64,000 nt of DNA, from the NCBI GenBank assembly GCA_023255735.1, contig JAGDVP010000012.1, positions 41,477 through 105,476 on the forward strand. Direction: 5' to 3'. Positions within the stretch are counted from its first letter, which is position 1, and every line of letters begins with the position of its first letter. The notes beneath the pieces are model-generated. The model was not told where the DNA came from. It worked only from the letters and a program-made list of their open reading frames with translations, and searched no databases. The position numbers and the translations under genes were made by a program. Positions 29,029 to 38,591 of this stretch are shown here, piece by piece. This DNA comes from Halothiobacillus sp. GTDB taxonomy: Bacteria > Pseudomonadota > Gammaproteobacteria > Halothiobacillales > Halothiobacillaceae.

Positions 29029-29385
29029 GGAGTTGGCTAGACTGTCGCGGCGTAGCAATACGCGGAGGAAAGTCCGGGCTCCACAGGGCAGAGTGCCAGG
29101 TAACGCCTGGGCGGCGTGAGCCGACGGAAAGTGCAACAGAAAATAAACCGCCGAACGGCATCGCAAGATGTGCGTGGTAAGGGCGAAACGGTGCGGTAAG
29201 AGCGCACCGCATCCGTGGTAACACGCGATGGCACGGCAAACCCCACTCGGAGCAAGACCAAATAGGGAAACAATGGCGTGGCCCGCGCTGTTTCCGGGTA
29301 GGTTGCTTGAGGGCATCGGTGACGATGACCCCAGATGAATGACAGTCCTCGACAGAACCCGGCTTACCGGCCAACTCCCCCTCAT
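29029..29385 (+). ncRNA. rnpB: RNase P RNA, bacterial type A
   Basis: The universally conserved core elements are all present in order: GGAGGAAAGTCCGGGCTCC (29063-29081), GGGCAGAGTGCCAGGTAACGCCTGGG, GTGCAACAGAAA, AAGGGCGAAACGGTGCGGTAAGAGCGCACCG, GGAGCAAGACCAAATAGGGA and, at the 3' end, AGATGAATGACAGTC and GACAGAACCCGGCTTA. P1 is GGAGTTGG at the 5' end pairing with CCAACTCC at about 29371-29378. The length of about 357 is normal. It lies upstream of mraZ, as in Pseudomonas and relatives. Ends are estimated to within a few bases. Confidence 0.97.
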
Positions 29386-29613
29386 TTTGCCAATCTCGGC
29401 CGCGATGGCGGCAACGGCGCCCTGATCATCAAGCTGCTCCCAAATTGGGGCAATTTAAGATGATTTTTTGTGGTGAATGAATCACCAATGCTCTTCGTGC
29501 GCTTTATTAGCAATGATTTGTAACTCGCTGTTTTCCTCAAGAAAACCCCATTCCTGCTTGCGCATAAATATCGCGTAACTCTTTGTGCTGTAAAGAAAAA
29601 ATACGCAAACCCC
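29386..29613. other. Spacer between rnpB and the mraZ promoter
   Basis: No supported gene. It contains TGGTGA/TCACCA around 29470-29487 (small inverted repeat) and an AAACCC/GGGTTT inverted repeat ending in the mraZ promoter. A 54-residue minus-strand frame (29482-29646) is noted among the findings. Confidence 0.5.
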
Positions 29614-29642
29614 TTGTTTGTGGGTTTGGGTGGCGATATAGT
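29614..29642 (+). promoter_or_regulatory. Sigma-70 promoter of the dcw (mraZ) operon
   Basis: TTGTTT (29614-29619), 17-base spacer, TATAGT (29637-29642). Transcription should start near 29649, immediately before the MraZ repeats. Confidence 0.75.
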
Positions 29643-29650
29643 GCATTTGT

Positions 29651-29676
29651 GTGGGGGGAAGTGGGGAAAGGTGGGA
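29651..29676 (+). promoter_or_regulatory. MraZ operator: three GTGGG repeats at 10-bp spacing
   Basis: GTGGGG at 29651, GTGGGG at 29661 and GTGGGA at 29671 are in exact 10-bp phase. MraZ of E. coli and others binds direct GTGGG/TGGGN repeats between the promoter and mraZ to repress its own operon; the placement here, at the predicted transcription start and 5 bases before the start codon, fits that. Confidence 0.88.
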
Positions 29677-29680
29677 AAAA

Positions 29681-30130
29681 GTGTTTAGAGGGATCACCAA
29701 CCTGAATCTGGATGGTAAAGGACGTTTGGCTATGCCAACGCGCCATCGGGCGGCTTTTGCCGCCGATGAAGGGCAAATGGTGTTAACGATCGACACAGAA
29801 GAGCGCTGCCTGTTGCTTTATCCCTTCGCCACCTGGCTCGTGATCGAGCGTCAAATTGATAATCTTCCTTCATTTAATAAAACCGCTACCCGCATTAAGC
29901 GCATGTTGATTGGTCATGCCACGGAAATGGCGCTGGATGCGGCAGGGCGTATTTTGGTGCCCGCCGAATTGCGCGGCCACGCGGAGCTTGATAAAGAAGT
30001 CGTTTTGGTGGGGCAGGGCAAAAAATTGGAGCTCTGGTCGCAGGCAAACTGGACGCTGCAAACTGAGGTGTTTTTGAGCGCAGCCGATGATGAATCACTC
30101 CCCGCCGCGCTGGAGTCCATTTCATTATGA
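29681..30130 (+). CDS. mraZ: MraZ, transcriptional repressor of the dcw operon
   Basis: 149 residues, start GTG at 29681 so that the protein begins (M)FRGITNLNLDGKGRLAMPTRHR, the conserved N-terminus. A start at 29651 is open but would translate through the operator repeats. Two SpoVT/AbrB-like halves are visible: DGKGRLAMPTRHR (about 10-22) and DAAGRILVPAELR (about 87-99), the internal duplication typical of MraZ, which makes a ring binding direct repeats. It overlaps rsmH by 4 bases. Confidence 0.95.
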   Translation: MFRGITNLNLDGKGRLAMPTRHRAAFAADEGQMVLTIDTEERCLLLYPFATWLVIERQIDNLPSFNKTATRIKRMLIGHATEMALDAAGRILVPAELRGHAELDKEVVLVGQGKKLELWSQANWTLQTEVFLSAADDESLPAALESISL

Positions 30131-31056
30131 CCACCGCACAGCCTTTAACGCATGAAACCGTGCTGCTGGCGGAAGCCGTTCAAGGCCTCGCCGTTCGCTC
30201 CGAGGGGATTTATCTCGATGCGACGTTTGGCCGGGGCGGGCATAGTGCCGCGATATTGGCAAAATTAGGTGACAGCGGCCTTTTGTTTGCGACCGATCGG
30301 GATTTGCGCGCAAAAGTCGCCGCCGAGGCGTTAACTGCCAGCGATGCGCGGGTGCAGTTTAAGCATGTCGAGTTTTCCAAAGCGCCAGATTGGTTGGCCA
30401 GTTTGGGGTTGCAAGGGCAGGTTGATGGCGTGCTGTTTGATTTAGGGGTTTCTTCACCCCAAATTGATGAGGCGGCACGCGGGTTTAGTTTTCAGCAAAA
30501 CGGCCCTTTGGATATGCGGATGAATCAGCAAGCAGGGCAAACGGCGGCGCAGTGGTTGGCGATTGCCGAAGAAGTGGATATTGCCAATGTTTTGTATCAG
30601 TTGGGGGATGAGAAATTCTCCCGCCGGATTGCCCGCCGCATTGTGGAAACCCGCGCCACACAGCCCTTATTAACCACCTTTGATTTGGTGCGCTGCATTG
30701 TTGAGGCAACGCCTCGTCAAGATCCGCGCAAACACCCGGCCACGCGCAGTTTTCAGGCGATTCGTTTGCACATAAATCGTGAGTTAGATGAAATTACTCA
30801 AACGCTGGCGCAGGTGGTGGATTTGTTGGCCATTGGTGGCCGTTTGGTGGTGATTAGTTTTCATTCGCTCGAAGATCGCATTGTTAAAAACTTTATGCGT
30901 GATGAAAGCACAACCGATAAAGACTTTTTCGGCCAGCCCGTAGGTACCGCCCGCCTAAAGCGCGTGGGCGGTTCGGTGCGCGCCTCTGCGGCTGAAATTG
31001 CCCGTAACCCCCGTTCCCGCAGCGCGATTATGCGCATTGCAGAGCGTGTGGCATGA
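30127..31056 (+). CDS. rsmH: 16S rRNA (cytosine-1402-N4)-methyltransferase
   Basis: 309 residues (older name mraW). SAM-dependent enzyme that methylates C1402 in the decoding centre of 16S rRNA. The N-terminal HETVLLAEAVQGL and the SAM loop DATFGRGGHSAAIL (about 31-44) are clear, as is DGVLFDLGVSSPQID (near 103-117). Cytoplasmic. The ATG overlaps the mraZ stop (ATGA), and the 3' end overlaps ftsL. Confidence 0.97.
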   Translation: MTTAQPLTHETVLLAEAVQGLAVRSEGIYLDATFGRGGHSAAILAKLGDSGLLFATDRDLRAKVAAEALTASDARVQFKHVEFSKAPDWLASLGLQGQVDGVLFDLGVSSPQIDEAARGFSFQQNGPLDMRMNQQAGQTAAQWLAIAEEVDIANVLYQLGDEKFSRRIARRIVETRATQPLLTTFDLVRCIVEATPRQDPRKHPATRSFQAIRLHINRELDEITQTLAQVVDLLAIGGRLVVISFHSLEDRIVKNFMRDESTTDKDFFGQPVGTARLKRVGGSVRASAAEIARNPRSRSAIMRIAERVA

Positions 31057-31313
31057 GATTTGTATTGGTATTGCTGGGGTTGATGGTGTTTGGCTCCGCT
31101 TTGGTTGTGGTGGATACCGCGCAGCGTGATCGGGATTTAACTCGCACGTTGAGCGAGCATCGTCTGGTAATCCAAAAATTAAATGTAACTTATGCCGAGT
31201 TGCAATTAGAAGAAGGGGCTTTGGCATCACAGGGGCGGGTGGATCAAATCGCACAAAGCCGTTTGTTCATGCATGCGCCCGCTGCTAATCAAGTCACGAT
31301 GGTGTCCCGGTGA
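31053..31313 (+). CDS. ftsL: Cell division protein FtsL
   Basis: 86 residues: a single membrane helix at about 3-20 (FVLVLLGLMVFGSALVVV), then a coiled-coil (about 28-60) with a leucine-zipper-like pattern. With FtsB and FtsQ it forms the complex that activates FtsW-FtsI. Short, divergent sequence; the call depends on size, topology and place between rsmH and ftsI. Confidence 0.9.
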   Translation: MRFVLVLLGLMVFGSALVVVDTAQRDRDLTRTLSEHRLVIQKLNVTYAELQLEEGALASQGRVDQIAQSRLFMHAPAANQVTMVSR

Positions 31314-33163
31314 GTCGCGCCGTGCCCGCTTTGAATCAAAAACGCACCCTCGCGCCCGATGCCAATGACCGTTTGGTGCGGGGGCTTTTTTGGTTGGGCG
31401 CGCATTGGCGCGTGGCGATTGTGTCGGGGTTGTTTGCATTATCGGCCTTGGTTTTGTTGGGTCGCGCGGTGCAATTGCAAGTCAGTGAGCAGGGTTTTTA
31501 TCTGCAGCAAGGCGGCGATCGTCAGCAACGCGCGCAGGTCATCCCCGCCCATCGCGGCATGATTACCGATCGCAATGGCGAGCCTTTGGCCATTAGCGTG
31601 CCGATGGATTCGGTATGGATTAACCCCATGGAGTTAACCAAGTTTTATGCCCAATTGGCCGCCGGCGCGCTGCCACGAAAAATTAAAGACAGGGATCCCA
31701 TTCAAACCTTAGCTAAGTTTTTGGCTATGCCAAAATCCAGCCTGCAGGCTTTGGTAGATAGCAATCGTGCCAAGCAGTTCATCTACGTTAAACGCCAATT
31801 GCGTCCAAGCTTAGCCGATCAAATACGGGCGGCGCATCTGCCGGGCGTGGGCTTGCAGCGCGAGTATCAAAGGTTTTATCCCACTGGGGATGCGATTGCG
31901 CCCTTGCTCGGGTTTACCAATATTGATGACCAAGGCCAAGCAGGATTAGAGGCCAGTTATAACAATTATTTGGCGGGCACACCGGGTCAACGGCTGATCT
32001 TAAAAGATGCTTATGGCCATGAGGTGGATGATCTAGGCGTGGTTAAAGAGGCGCAGCCGGGGCACGACCTCACTTTATCGATTGATAAACGGCTGCAATA
32101 TTTAACCTACAGCGAATTGGCTAAAGGCGTAGCCGATCATCAGGCTGAATATGGTTCAGCCGTGTTAATGGATGTGGCTACGGGCGAGGTTTTGGCCATG
32201 GCCAGTGTGCCTTCGTTTAACCCCAACAACCGCGCCAGCATGAGCCCCGCACTCACGCGCAACCGGGCGATGGTTGATCAATTTGAGCCCGGCTCATCAA
32301 TGAAGCCTTTCACCATTACCGCCGCCTTAGAAAGCGGTCGCTGGAAACCCAGCAGCACGGTGGATACCAATCCCGGCTGGGTGCGCATTGGTGGGTTCAC
32401 TATTCGCGATCACCGTAATTATGGTGTGCTGGATTTGCGCGGAATTTTAGAAAAGTCCAGTAATGTTGGCGCCAGCCACATTGCCGAAGATATTGGCGCG
32501 CAGGCGCTCTGGACAAATATGCGGGCATTTGGTTTTGGTCAGGATACCGGCGTGGGGTTTTTAGGCGAGGTGGCGGGCAAGCTCGAAGATTGGCGCAAAT
32601 GGAGCGTGAGTGGTACCGCCGCGCATTCCTATGGTTATGGCTTATCGGTGACCACCTTGCAGCTGGCAACAGCCTATGCGGCATTAGCCAATCACGGCCG
32701 GTTCATTCACCCAAGCTTACTTAAGGTAGATGGCGCACCGAGCTTTACCCAAATTGCCCCGGCAAAGGATTGCGATACGGTCGTAAATCTTTTGCAATCG
32801 GTGGTCAGCCCGCAGGGTACCGCGCCAAAGGCACAAATCGCCGGCTTTCAAATCGCAGGGAAAACCGGTACTTCGCGCATGATTGGCACCGATGGCAGTT
32901 ACTCCAAAGATAATTACAACACGGTATTTGCCGGCATTGCGCCCGCAAGCAGCCCCCGTTTGGTGCTGATTGTCGTGGTGACCAACCCGCAAAAAGGCAG
33001 CTATTACGCCGGCGATGTCGCTGCACCAATTTTCCAAAATATTATGACCGGCGCGCTGCGCATGCTAAATATTCGCCCCGATAACCTGCCCAAACAACCC
33101 GCACAAATCACAAAAGCCACCACACCGGTCGCCATTCGGCCAGCCAAGGCGGGTGGCACATGA
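31310..33163 (+). CDS. ftsI: Peptidoglycan transpeptidase FtsI (PBP3)
   Basis: 617 residues, start GTG overlapping the ftsL stop. One N-terminal membrane helix (about 36-53), a dimerisation/pedestal domain, and the class B transpeptidase domain: active-site SSMK at about 329-332, SSN near 384-386 and KTGTS at about 518-522. It makes septal cross-links with FtsW. The C-terminal extension after 600 is Thr/Pro-rich. Confidence 0.97.
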   Translation: MSRAVPALNQKRTLAPDANDRLVRGLFWLGAHWRVAIVSGLFALSALVLLGRAVQLQVSEQGFYLQQGGDRQQRAQVIPAHRGMITDRNGEPLAISVPMDSVWINPMELTKFYAQLAAGALPRKIKDRDPIQTLAKFLAMPKSSLQALVDSNRAKQFIYVKRQLRPSLADQIRAAHLPGVGLQREYQRFYPTGDAIAPLLGFTNIDDQGQAGLEASYNNYLAGTPGQRLILKDAYGHEVDDLGVVKEAQPGHDLTLSIDKRLQYLTYSELAKGVADHQAEYGSAVLMDVATGEVLAMASVPSFNPNNRASMSPALTRNRAMVDQFEPGSSMKPFTITAALESGRWKPSSTVDTNPGWVRIGGFTIRDHRNYGVLDLRGILEKSSNVGASHIAEDIGAQALWTNMRAFGFGQDTGVGFLGEVAGKLEDWRKWSVSGTAAHSYGYGLSVTTLQLATAYAALANHGRFIHPSLLKVDGAPSFTQIAPAKDCDTVVNLLQSVVSPQGTAPKAQIAGFQIAGKTGTSRMIGTDGSYSKDNYNTVFAGIAPASSPRLVLIVVVTNPQKGSYYAGDVAAPIFQNIMTGALRMLNIRPDNLPKQPAQITKATTPVAIRPAKAGGT

Positions 33164-34689
33164 GTCTTTTAACCTTTAACCCGCAATCAGTGGCGCACTT
33201 GGCCGAAGCGATTGGGCTTGATGTCGCTTCGCCTGAATTGGCGCATGCCTTAAGTGATGATTCGCGCGAGATTACGCCGGGCATGATTTTTATTGCAAGG
33301 CGTGGCGTGGCGCACAGCGCGCAGGCGTACATTCAAAGTGCCTTGGATGCCGGTGCCGTTTGGGTGCTCAGCGATGAGGCCTATCAGGATGCGCGGGTGA
33401 GTGTTGTGGCCGATAGCGCGTTGATGCTAATCGCGCTGGTGCGTGCTGCCACGGGGTTCGCAGTGGACGATCTTTATATCATCGGCATCACGGGCACCAA
33501 TGGGAAAACAAGCGTGGCGCAATTTATCGCCAGCGCCTTAGCGGCTAGCGGCGCGCCACACACCGCGCAGATCGGCCTCGTTGGCACGCTCGGCGCGGGG
33601 TTCTGGTCGCCCGATTTGCGTCTGCTTGTGCCCACCCACAACACCACGCCTGGGCTTTTAGCGGTATTGGTGCATTGCGTCGCGTTTTTAAGCCAAGGGG
33701 TGCGCTATGTGGTGATGGAAGTTTCCTCACACGCATTGGCGCAAAATCGGTTGCGGGGTTTACCCATCCGGTCGGCGGTGTTTACCAATTTGAGCCGAGA
33801 TCATCTCGATTATCATCAAGATATGGCCGCTTATTTTGAGGCCAAAGCGCGGCTGTTTGCTTGGCCTGGCTTACAAACCGCCATTGTTAATTTCGATAGC
33901 CCCTATACGGAAGATTTGATTTCGCAGCTCAACCCCAATGTAGATTGCTGGGCTTATGGTTTGGGTGAGCCCGATTGGCGGGTGGCGGATTGTCATCAAA
34001 TGACCTTGAAAAAACTTGCGCTCAATGCCCAAGGATTTGATGCCCAAATGGCAACCCCCTTGGGTGAGGCGCACATTAACCCCGTGCTAATTGGCTTATT
34101 TAATGTTGCCAATATGATGGCTGCCTTGGCCACGGTGCTGGCCTTAGGTATGCCTTTGGGCGTGGCGGTGCCGGCCTTAAATCAAGTCGCGCCACCAACC
34201 GGGCGCATGCAGCGCGTGGCCTTGCCCAATGGCGCTGTGGCGGTGATTGATTATGCCCATACGCCCGACGCGCTCGATCAGGTGTTGCGTGCTTTGCTTG
34301 ATCATCGCGGGGCAGATGCCAAAATTTTATGCGTGTTTGGCTGTGGCGGGGATCGCGATCAAGGCAAACGCCCCCTGATGGCGGCGGCGGCGGAGCGCTT
34401 GGCCGATACTTTAATCTTAACCAGCGATAACCCGCGTAGCGAAGCCCCCGAGGCGATTGTGCAGGCAATGCGCGCGGGCTTAACTCAGCCTAGTCTTGCG
34501 CAAATTGAGTTAGATCGCGGCGTGGCCATAACGCAAGCTTTGGCGCAGGCGAACGCGGGCGATTGGGTGCTGATTGCCGGCAAAGGCCATGAAACCACCC
34601 AAGAAGTTCAAGGACAGGTTTGTCCCTTCAGTGATTTTGCAACCGTGATGGCGTGGTGCGCGTCGCATAATGCAGGGGGTGCCTCATGA
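33160..34689 (+). CDS. murE: UDP-N-acetylmuramoyl-tripeptide synthetase (meso-diaminopimelate-adding)
   Basis: 509 residues. ATP-binding GTNGKT is at about 112-117; DNPR at about 423-426 is the signature for meso-diaminopimelate (Gram-negative type) and not lysine. Mur ligase domains I-III are all present. Cytoplasmic peptidoglycan precursor step. It overlaps ftsI and murF by 4 bases each. Confidence 0.97.
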   Translation: MSLLTFNPQSVAHLAEAIGLDVASPELAHALSDDSREITPGMIFIARRGVAHSAQAYIQSALDAGAVWVLSDEAYQDARVSVVADSALMLIALVRAATGFAVDDLYIIGITGTNGKTSVAQFIASALAASGAPHTAQIGLVGTLGAGFWSPDLRLLVPTHNTTPGLLAVLVHCVAFLSQGVRYVVMEVSSHALAQNRLRGLPIRSAVFTNLSRDHLDYHQDMAAYFEAKARLFAWPGLQTAIVNFDSPYTEDLISQLNPNVDCWAYGLGEPDWRVADCHQMTLKKLALNAQGFDAQMATPLGEAHINPVLIGLFNVANMMAALATVLALGMPLGVAVPALNQVAPPTGRMQRVALPNGAVAVIDYAHTPDALDQVLRALLDHRGADAKILCVFGCGGDRDQGKRPLMAAAAERLADTLILTSDNPRSEAPEAIVQAMRAGLTQPSLAQIELDRGVAITQALAQANAGDWVLIAGKGHETTQEVQGQVCPFSDFATVMAWCASHNAGGAS

Positions 34690-36110
34690 TGCGCGCACAA
34701 CTCACCCAAATTGCCGAGTGGTTAGCTGTGACCGCGCAGGTTAGGGACGTTGCATGCACGGTGCACGGTGTGAGCATTGATACGCGAACCCTGCAGCCGG
34801 GCAATTTATTTGTAGCCATCAAAGGCGCGCGCTTTGATGGCCACGATCACCTAGCCCAAGCGCAAGCGCAGGGCGCCGTGGCTGCGGTGGTTTCGCAAAT
34901 GCACCCCAAATGTTCGCTGGCGCAAATTGTGGTGCCAGATACCCTGGTTGCGCTGCAAACCTTGGGCGCACGCTGGCGCGATGCGGTAAACCCGACCGTC
35001 ATTGCTATTACGGGCAGTGCCGGCAAAACCACGGTAAAACAATTGTTGGCCGCACTGTTTGCCCAGCGCGGAGCCACGCGCGCCACGTTAGGCAATTTAA
35101 ATAATGAGATTGGGGTGCCGCTGACCTTACTGGCGCTCGAACCCAACGATCGATTTGCCGTGATTGAACTCGGCGCGAACCACGTGGGTGAAATTGCTCG
35201 TCTTACCGCCTTGGTGCACCCTGATTTTGCGTTGGTGACGATGGCGGGTAGCGCCCATGTGGGTGAATTTGGATCGGTGGATGCCATCGTGCAGGCCAAA
35301 GGTGAGCTTTACACCGGCCTTGCGCCCACCGCGCACGGCATTATTAATCTCGATTCTTATGGAAGTGCGGTATGGCAAGCGCAGTGCACAGCGCCGTGGC
35401 AGGGCTTTAGCTTAAATAACGCCGATAAAGCCCCAGAAAACGCACGCTGGCAGGGGGTTTATCATCCAAAAACTGATTGCCTCACTATAACCGAGGCAGG
35501 CTTACCCTTACTGGCAGCGGTTAAATTACCGATGCCCGGCACGCATAACGCCACCAATTTGCTGGCGGCGATTAGTGTGGCGCGTGCCGCGGGTTTATCA
35601 ATAATCGAAATTGAGCAAGGGTTACACCACTTTGCGCCGCCGCTTGGCCGCATGAGCGTGCACCCCATTAATGCCCAGCTCACACTGATTGACGATACCT
35701 ACAACGCCAATCCGGAATCGATGCGGGCCGCGATCGATTATTTGGCGAAGCAATCCGGACTTAAATTGGCTGTTTTGGGAGATATGGGCGAGTTGGGGGA
35801 TCAAGCAGCAGCACTGCATCAGGCGGTTTTGCAGCATGCCAGCGTGCAGCCCATCACGGGCGTGCTGACGCTGGGGCAGGCTATGAGCGCGGCGGTTGAG
35901 AGCCTTGGGCCTTTAAAGCCAGCGCCATCTTTTAGCGCATACCAAACCCCGCATGCGCTGGCCGATGCGCTCTTAAACATCATGGCGCAAAGCGCAGCTC
36001 AGGTGCCAGCGCAGCCGCTTACGATTTTATTTAAAGGTTCTCGATTTATGCAGATGGAGCGGATCATGGCGCAGGTTCAGCCTTCCGTTTTCCTCAAGGA
36101 TGCGCACTAG
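34686..36110 (+). CDS. murF: UDP-N-acetylmuramoyl-tripeptide--D-alanyl-D-alanine ligase
   Basis: 474 residues. Adds D-Ala-D-Ala to the precursor. ATP site GSAGKTT at about 110-116, [13 protein letters not shown] near 137-149, and [11 protein letters not shown] near 337-347 are conserved. Two ATGs in tandem at the start; the first overlaps the murE stop. One base separates its stop from mraY. Confidence 0.97.
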   Translation: MMRAQLTQIAEWLAVTAQVRDVACTVHGVSIDTRTLQPGNLFVAIKGARFDGHDHLAQAQAQGAVAAVVSQMHPKCSLAQIVVPDTLVALQTLGARWRDAVNPTVIAITGSAGKTTVKQLLAALFAQRGATRATLGNLNNEIGVPLTLLALEPNDRFAVIELGANHVGEIARLTALVHPDFALVTMAGSAHVGEFGSVDAIVQAKGELYTGLAPTAHGIINLDSYGSAVWQAQCTAPWQGFSLNNADKAPENARWQGVYHPKTDCLTITEAGLPLLAAVKLPMPGTHNATNLLAAISVARAAGLSIIEIEQGLHHFAPPLGRMSVHPINAQLTLIDDTYNANPESMRAAIDYLAKQSGLKLAVLGDMGELGDQAAALHQAVLQHASVQPITGVLTLGQAMSAAVESLGPLKPAPSFSAYQTPHALADALLNIMAQSAAQVPAQPLTILFKGSRFMQMERIMAQVQPSVFLKDAH

Positions 36111-36111
36111 T

Positions 36112-37194
36112 ATGTTATTGATTTTATTTGATTGGCTGGCGAAATATCACAGTGCGTTCGGCGTTTTTCATTATTTAACGCTACGCGCCATGCTGGGGGT
36201 GCTCACTGCGTTAACGGTGGCGCTTTGGGTGGGTCCTTCGATGATTCGCTGGCTGCAAGCGATGAAAGCCGGACAGCCCATTCGCAGTGACGGGCCACAA
36301 AGCCATCTCACCAAAGCAGGCACGCCGACGATGGGCGGCGCGCTGATTTTGGTGGCCATTGGAGCGGCCGTGCTGCTCTGGGGCGATTTAACTAATGTGT
36401 ATGTTTGGATTGCGCTGCTCACTACCTTCGGGTTTGGCGTGATTGGCGGCTATGACGATTATTTAAAGCTATCTAAGCGCAACAGCAAGGGCTTGGCTTC
36501 GCGTTATAAATATTTTTGGCAATCGGTGATTGCGCTGGTGGTGGCGGTCATTTTGTTTTCGATGGCTAAAACACCGCAAGAGACGGGTTTGATTATCCCG
36601 CTATTTAAAGATGTACTGATTCCCTTAGGGTTTGGCTACATTTTGCTGACCTATTTTGTGATTGTAGGCAGCTCCAATGCGGTGAACTTAACTGATGGCT
36701 TAGATGGTTTGGCGATTATGCCTACGGTGCTGGTGGCAGGCGGCTTATCGGTGTTTGCTTATGTGACGGGCAACGCCAAATTCGCGCTGTATTTGGGTAT
36801 TCCCTTTGTGCCCGGGGTCGGTGAGCTGGCGGTATTTTGTGCGGCCATCGTGGGGGCGGGTTTAGGGTTTTTATGGTTTAACAGTTATCCCGCCCAGGTG
36901 TTTATGGGCGATATTGGCGCGCTGGCGCTGGGCGCCGCCTTGGGCGTGGTGGCGGTGATGGTGCGCCAAGAAATTGTGCTTTTTATTATGGGCGGCATTT
37001 TTGTGCTGGAGACCATGTCGGTTATTTTGCAGGTAGCCTCGTTTAAGCTCACCGGCAAACGCATTTTCCGCATGGCACCGATTCATCATCATTTTGAGCT
37101 TAAAGGCTGGCCCGAGCCTAAAGTGATTGTGCGATTTTGGATTATCACTGTGATTTTGGTGTTAATCGGTTTAGCGACGTTGAAGGTGCGCTAA
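36112..37194 (+). CDS. mraY: Phospho-N-acetylmuramoyl-pentapeptide transferase
   Basis: 360 residues, ten predicted membrane helices. Transfers the precursor to undecaprenyl phosphate to make lipid I at the inner face of the membrane. GGYDDYLKL (about 112-120) holds the catalytic Asp pair, [10 protein letters not shown] (about 191-200) a third Asp and HHHFELKGW (about 324-332) the conserved His motif. Start ATG 36112 was chosen over 36100 because it gives the usual N-terminus after the murF stop. Confidence 0.97.
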   Translation: MLLILFDWLAKYHSAFGVFHYLTLRAMLGVLTALTVALWVGPSMIRWLQAMKAGQPIRSDGPQSHLTKAGTPTMGGALILVAIGAAVLLWGDLTNVYVWIALLTTFGFGVIGGYDDYLKLSKRNSKGLASRYKYFWQSVIALVVAVILFSMAKTPQETGLIIPLFKDVLIPLGFGYILLTYFVIVGSSNAVNLTDGLDGLAIMPTVLVAGGLSVFAYVTGNAKFALYLGIPFVPGVGELAVFCAAIVGAGLGFLWFNSYPAQVFMGDIGALALGAALGVVAVMVRQEIVLFIMGGIFVLETMSVILQVASFKLTGKRIFRMAPIHHHFELKGWPEPKVIVRFWIITVILVLIGLATLKVR

Positions 37195-38591
37195 TGAACC
37201 GCCATCACCTTATTTTAGGCATGGGCAAAACGGGGCAATCGGTTGCGCGGCATCTTGCGCGGCTGGGTTTGGCCTTTGCAGCCGCCGATACCCGCGAGGA
37301 TGCGGCCTTGCGCCAAGTGTGGTGCGAGGCTTTCCCCCAATGCGCGCTGGCCATGGGCGATTTACCGGCGAGTTTACTGATTAATGTTGAGTCGATTATC
37401 ACAAGCCCCGGTATCGCGTTCGATCATCTGTTTTTGAACCAAGCGCGGGCGCAGGGGATTAAAATTCGCGGCGATATTGATTGGGCATTGCACGCATTAA
37501 CACGGCCTTATGTCTTGATTACCGGGGCTAACGGCAAAAGCACCGTCACCGCATTGGTGGGTGAATTGCTGCGCGCGTTGGGGCTTAAAGTGGCGGTGGG
37601 CGGTAATTTTGGTACACCTGCGCTGGATTTATTTTTAGAGGCAAGCGATGTGTGGGTGCTCGAAGTTTCAAGCTTTCAGCTTGAATCAACCGACTTAACC
37701 GAGCTTACCCCGCCAGCGGCAACGGTGCTCAATATCAGCCAAGATCATCTTGATCGGCATGGCGATTTAACGCGCTATGCCGCAATTAAAGAAACCGTGC
37801 TGCATACAGCAAAGGTATCCCTCATCAATCGGGATGACCCGATGGTGCGGGCGATGCGGCTCCGTGCGGGTGGAAAAATCCTAACCTTTGGCGCCGATGC
37901 CCCAGCCAGCGCGCAGGATTTTGGGTTAATTAATGACGCAGGGCAGGTGTGGTTAGCGCGCGGGACGCAGCGGATTTTTCCCGCCGCACAATTAGGAATT
38001 TATGGCCTACACAATCAGATGAATGCACTGGCTGCGCTGGCACTGGTGACGGGAGTGTTAGATACGCCCAACGCGGCACCGCTGGATTTAACGGATGCGC
38101 GCATTGCGCATGTTTTAAGCACATTTGCTGGATTAGCGCATCGGGCGCAGCGCGTGGGCATTGTCGGGGGCGTCACGTTTATTGATGATTCTAAAGCCAC
38201 TAATGTGGGGGCGGCTGTTGCGGCTATTGCAGGTCAAACCACGCCCTTGGTGTTGATTGCCGGCGGGCAAGGCAAAGGGCAGGATTTTACTGACCTAGCG
38301 CATGCCTTAAGCGCACAGGGCGCAGGTTTGGTGTTGATGGGGCAAGATCAGGCGCTCTTGGCCGAGGCGGTTAAATCCCACATGCCAAAGTTGCCCACCC
38401 GCCATGTTCATTCCATGCCCGAAGCGGTGCAGGCCGCCTTTGAGATGGCCGCGCCCTTTGCCCCCGTAGGGGCAGTGGTGCTGTTGGCGCCTGCCTGTGC
38501 CAGCCTTGATATGTTTGCAAGTTACCATGATCGAGGGGTGCAGTTTGCCGCCGCCGTTCACGCGTTATCGCGCCAACGGGTGCCCGCATGA
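37194..38591 (+). CDS. murD: UDP-N-acetylmuramoylalanine--D-glutamate ligase
   Basis: 465 residues from ATG 37194, which overlaps the mraY stop as TAATG; the frame is open upstream to 37137 inside mraY. N-terminal Rossmann-like GMGKTGQSVARHLA (about 9-22), ATP site GANGKST at about 109-115. Adds D-Glu to UDP-MurNAc-L-Ala. Confidence 0.97.
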   Translation: MNRHHLILGMGKTGQSVARHLARLGLAFAAADTREDAALRQVWCEAFPQCALAMGDLPASLLINVESIITSPGIAFDHLFLNQARAQGIKIRGDIDWALHALTRPYVLITGANGKSTVTALVGELLRALGLKVAVGGNFGTPALDLFLEASDVWVLEVSSFQLESTDLTELTPPAATVLNISQDHLDRHGDLTRYAAIKETVLHTAKVSLINRDDPMVRAMRLRAGGKILTFGADAPASAQDFGLINDAGQVWLARGTQRIFPAAQLGIYGLHNQMNALAALALVTGVLDTPNAAPLDLTDARIAHVLSTFAGLAHRAQRVGIVGGVTFIDDSKATNVGAAVAAIAGQTTPLVLIAGGQGKGQDFTDLAHALSAQGAGLVLMGQDQALLAEAVKSHMPKLPTRHVHSMPEAVQAAFEMAAPFAPVGAVVLLAPACASLDMFASYHDRGVQFAAAVHALSRQRVPA

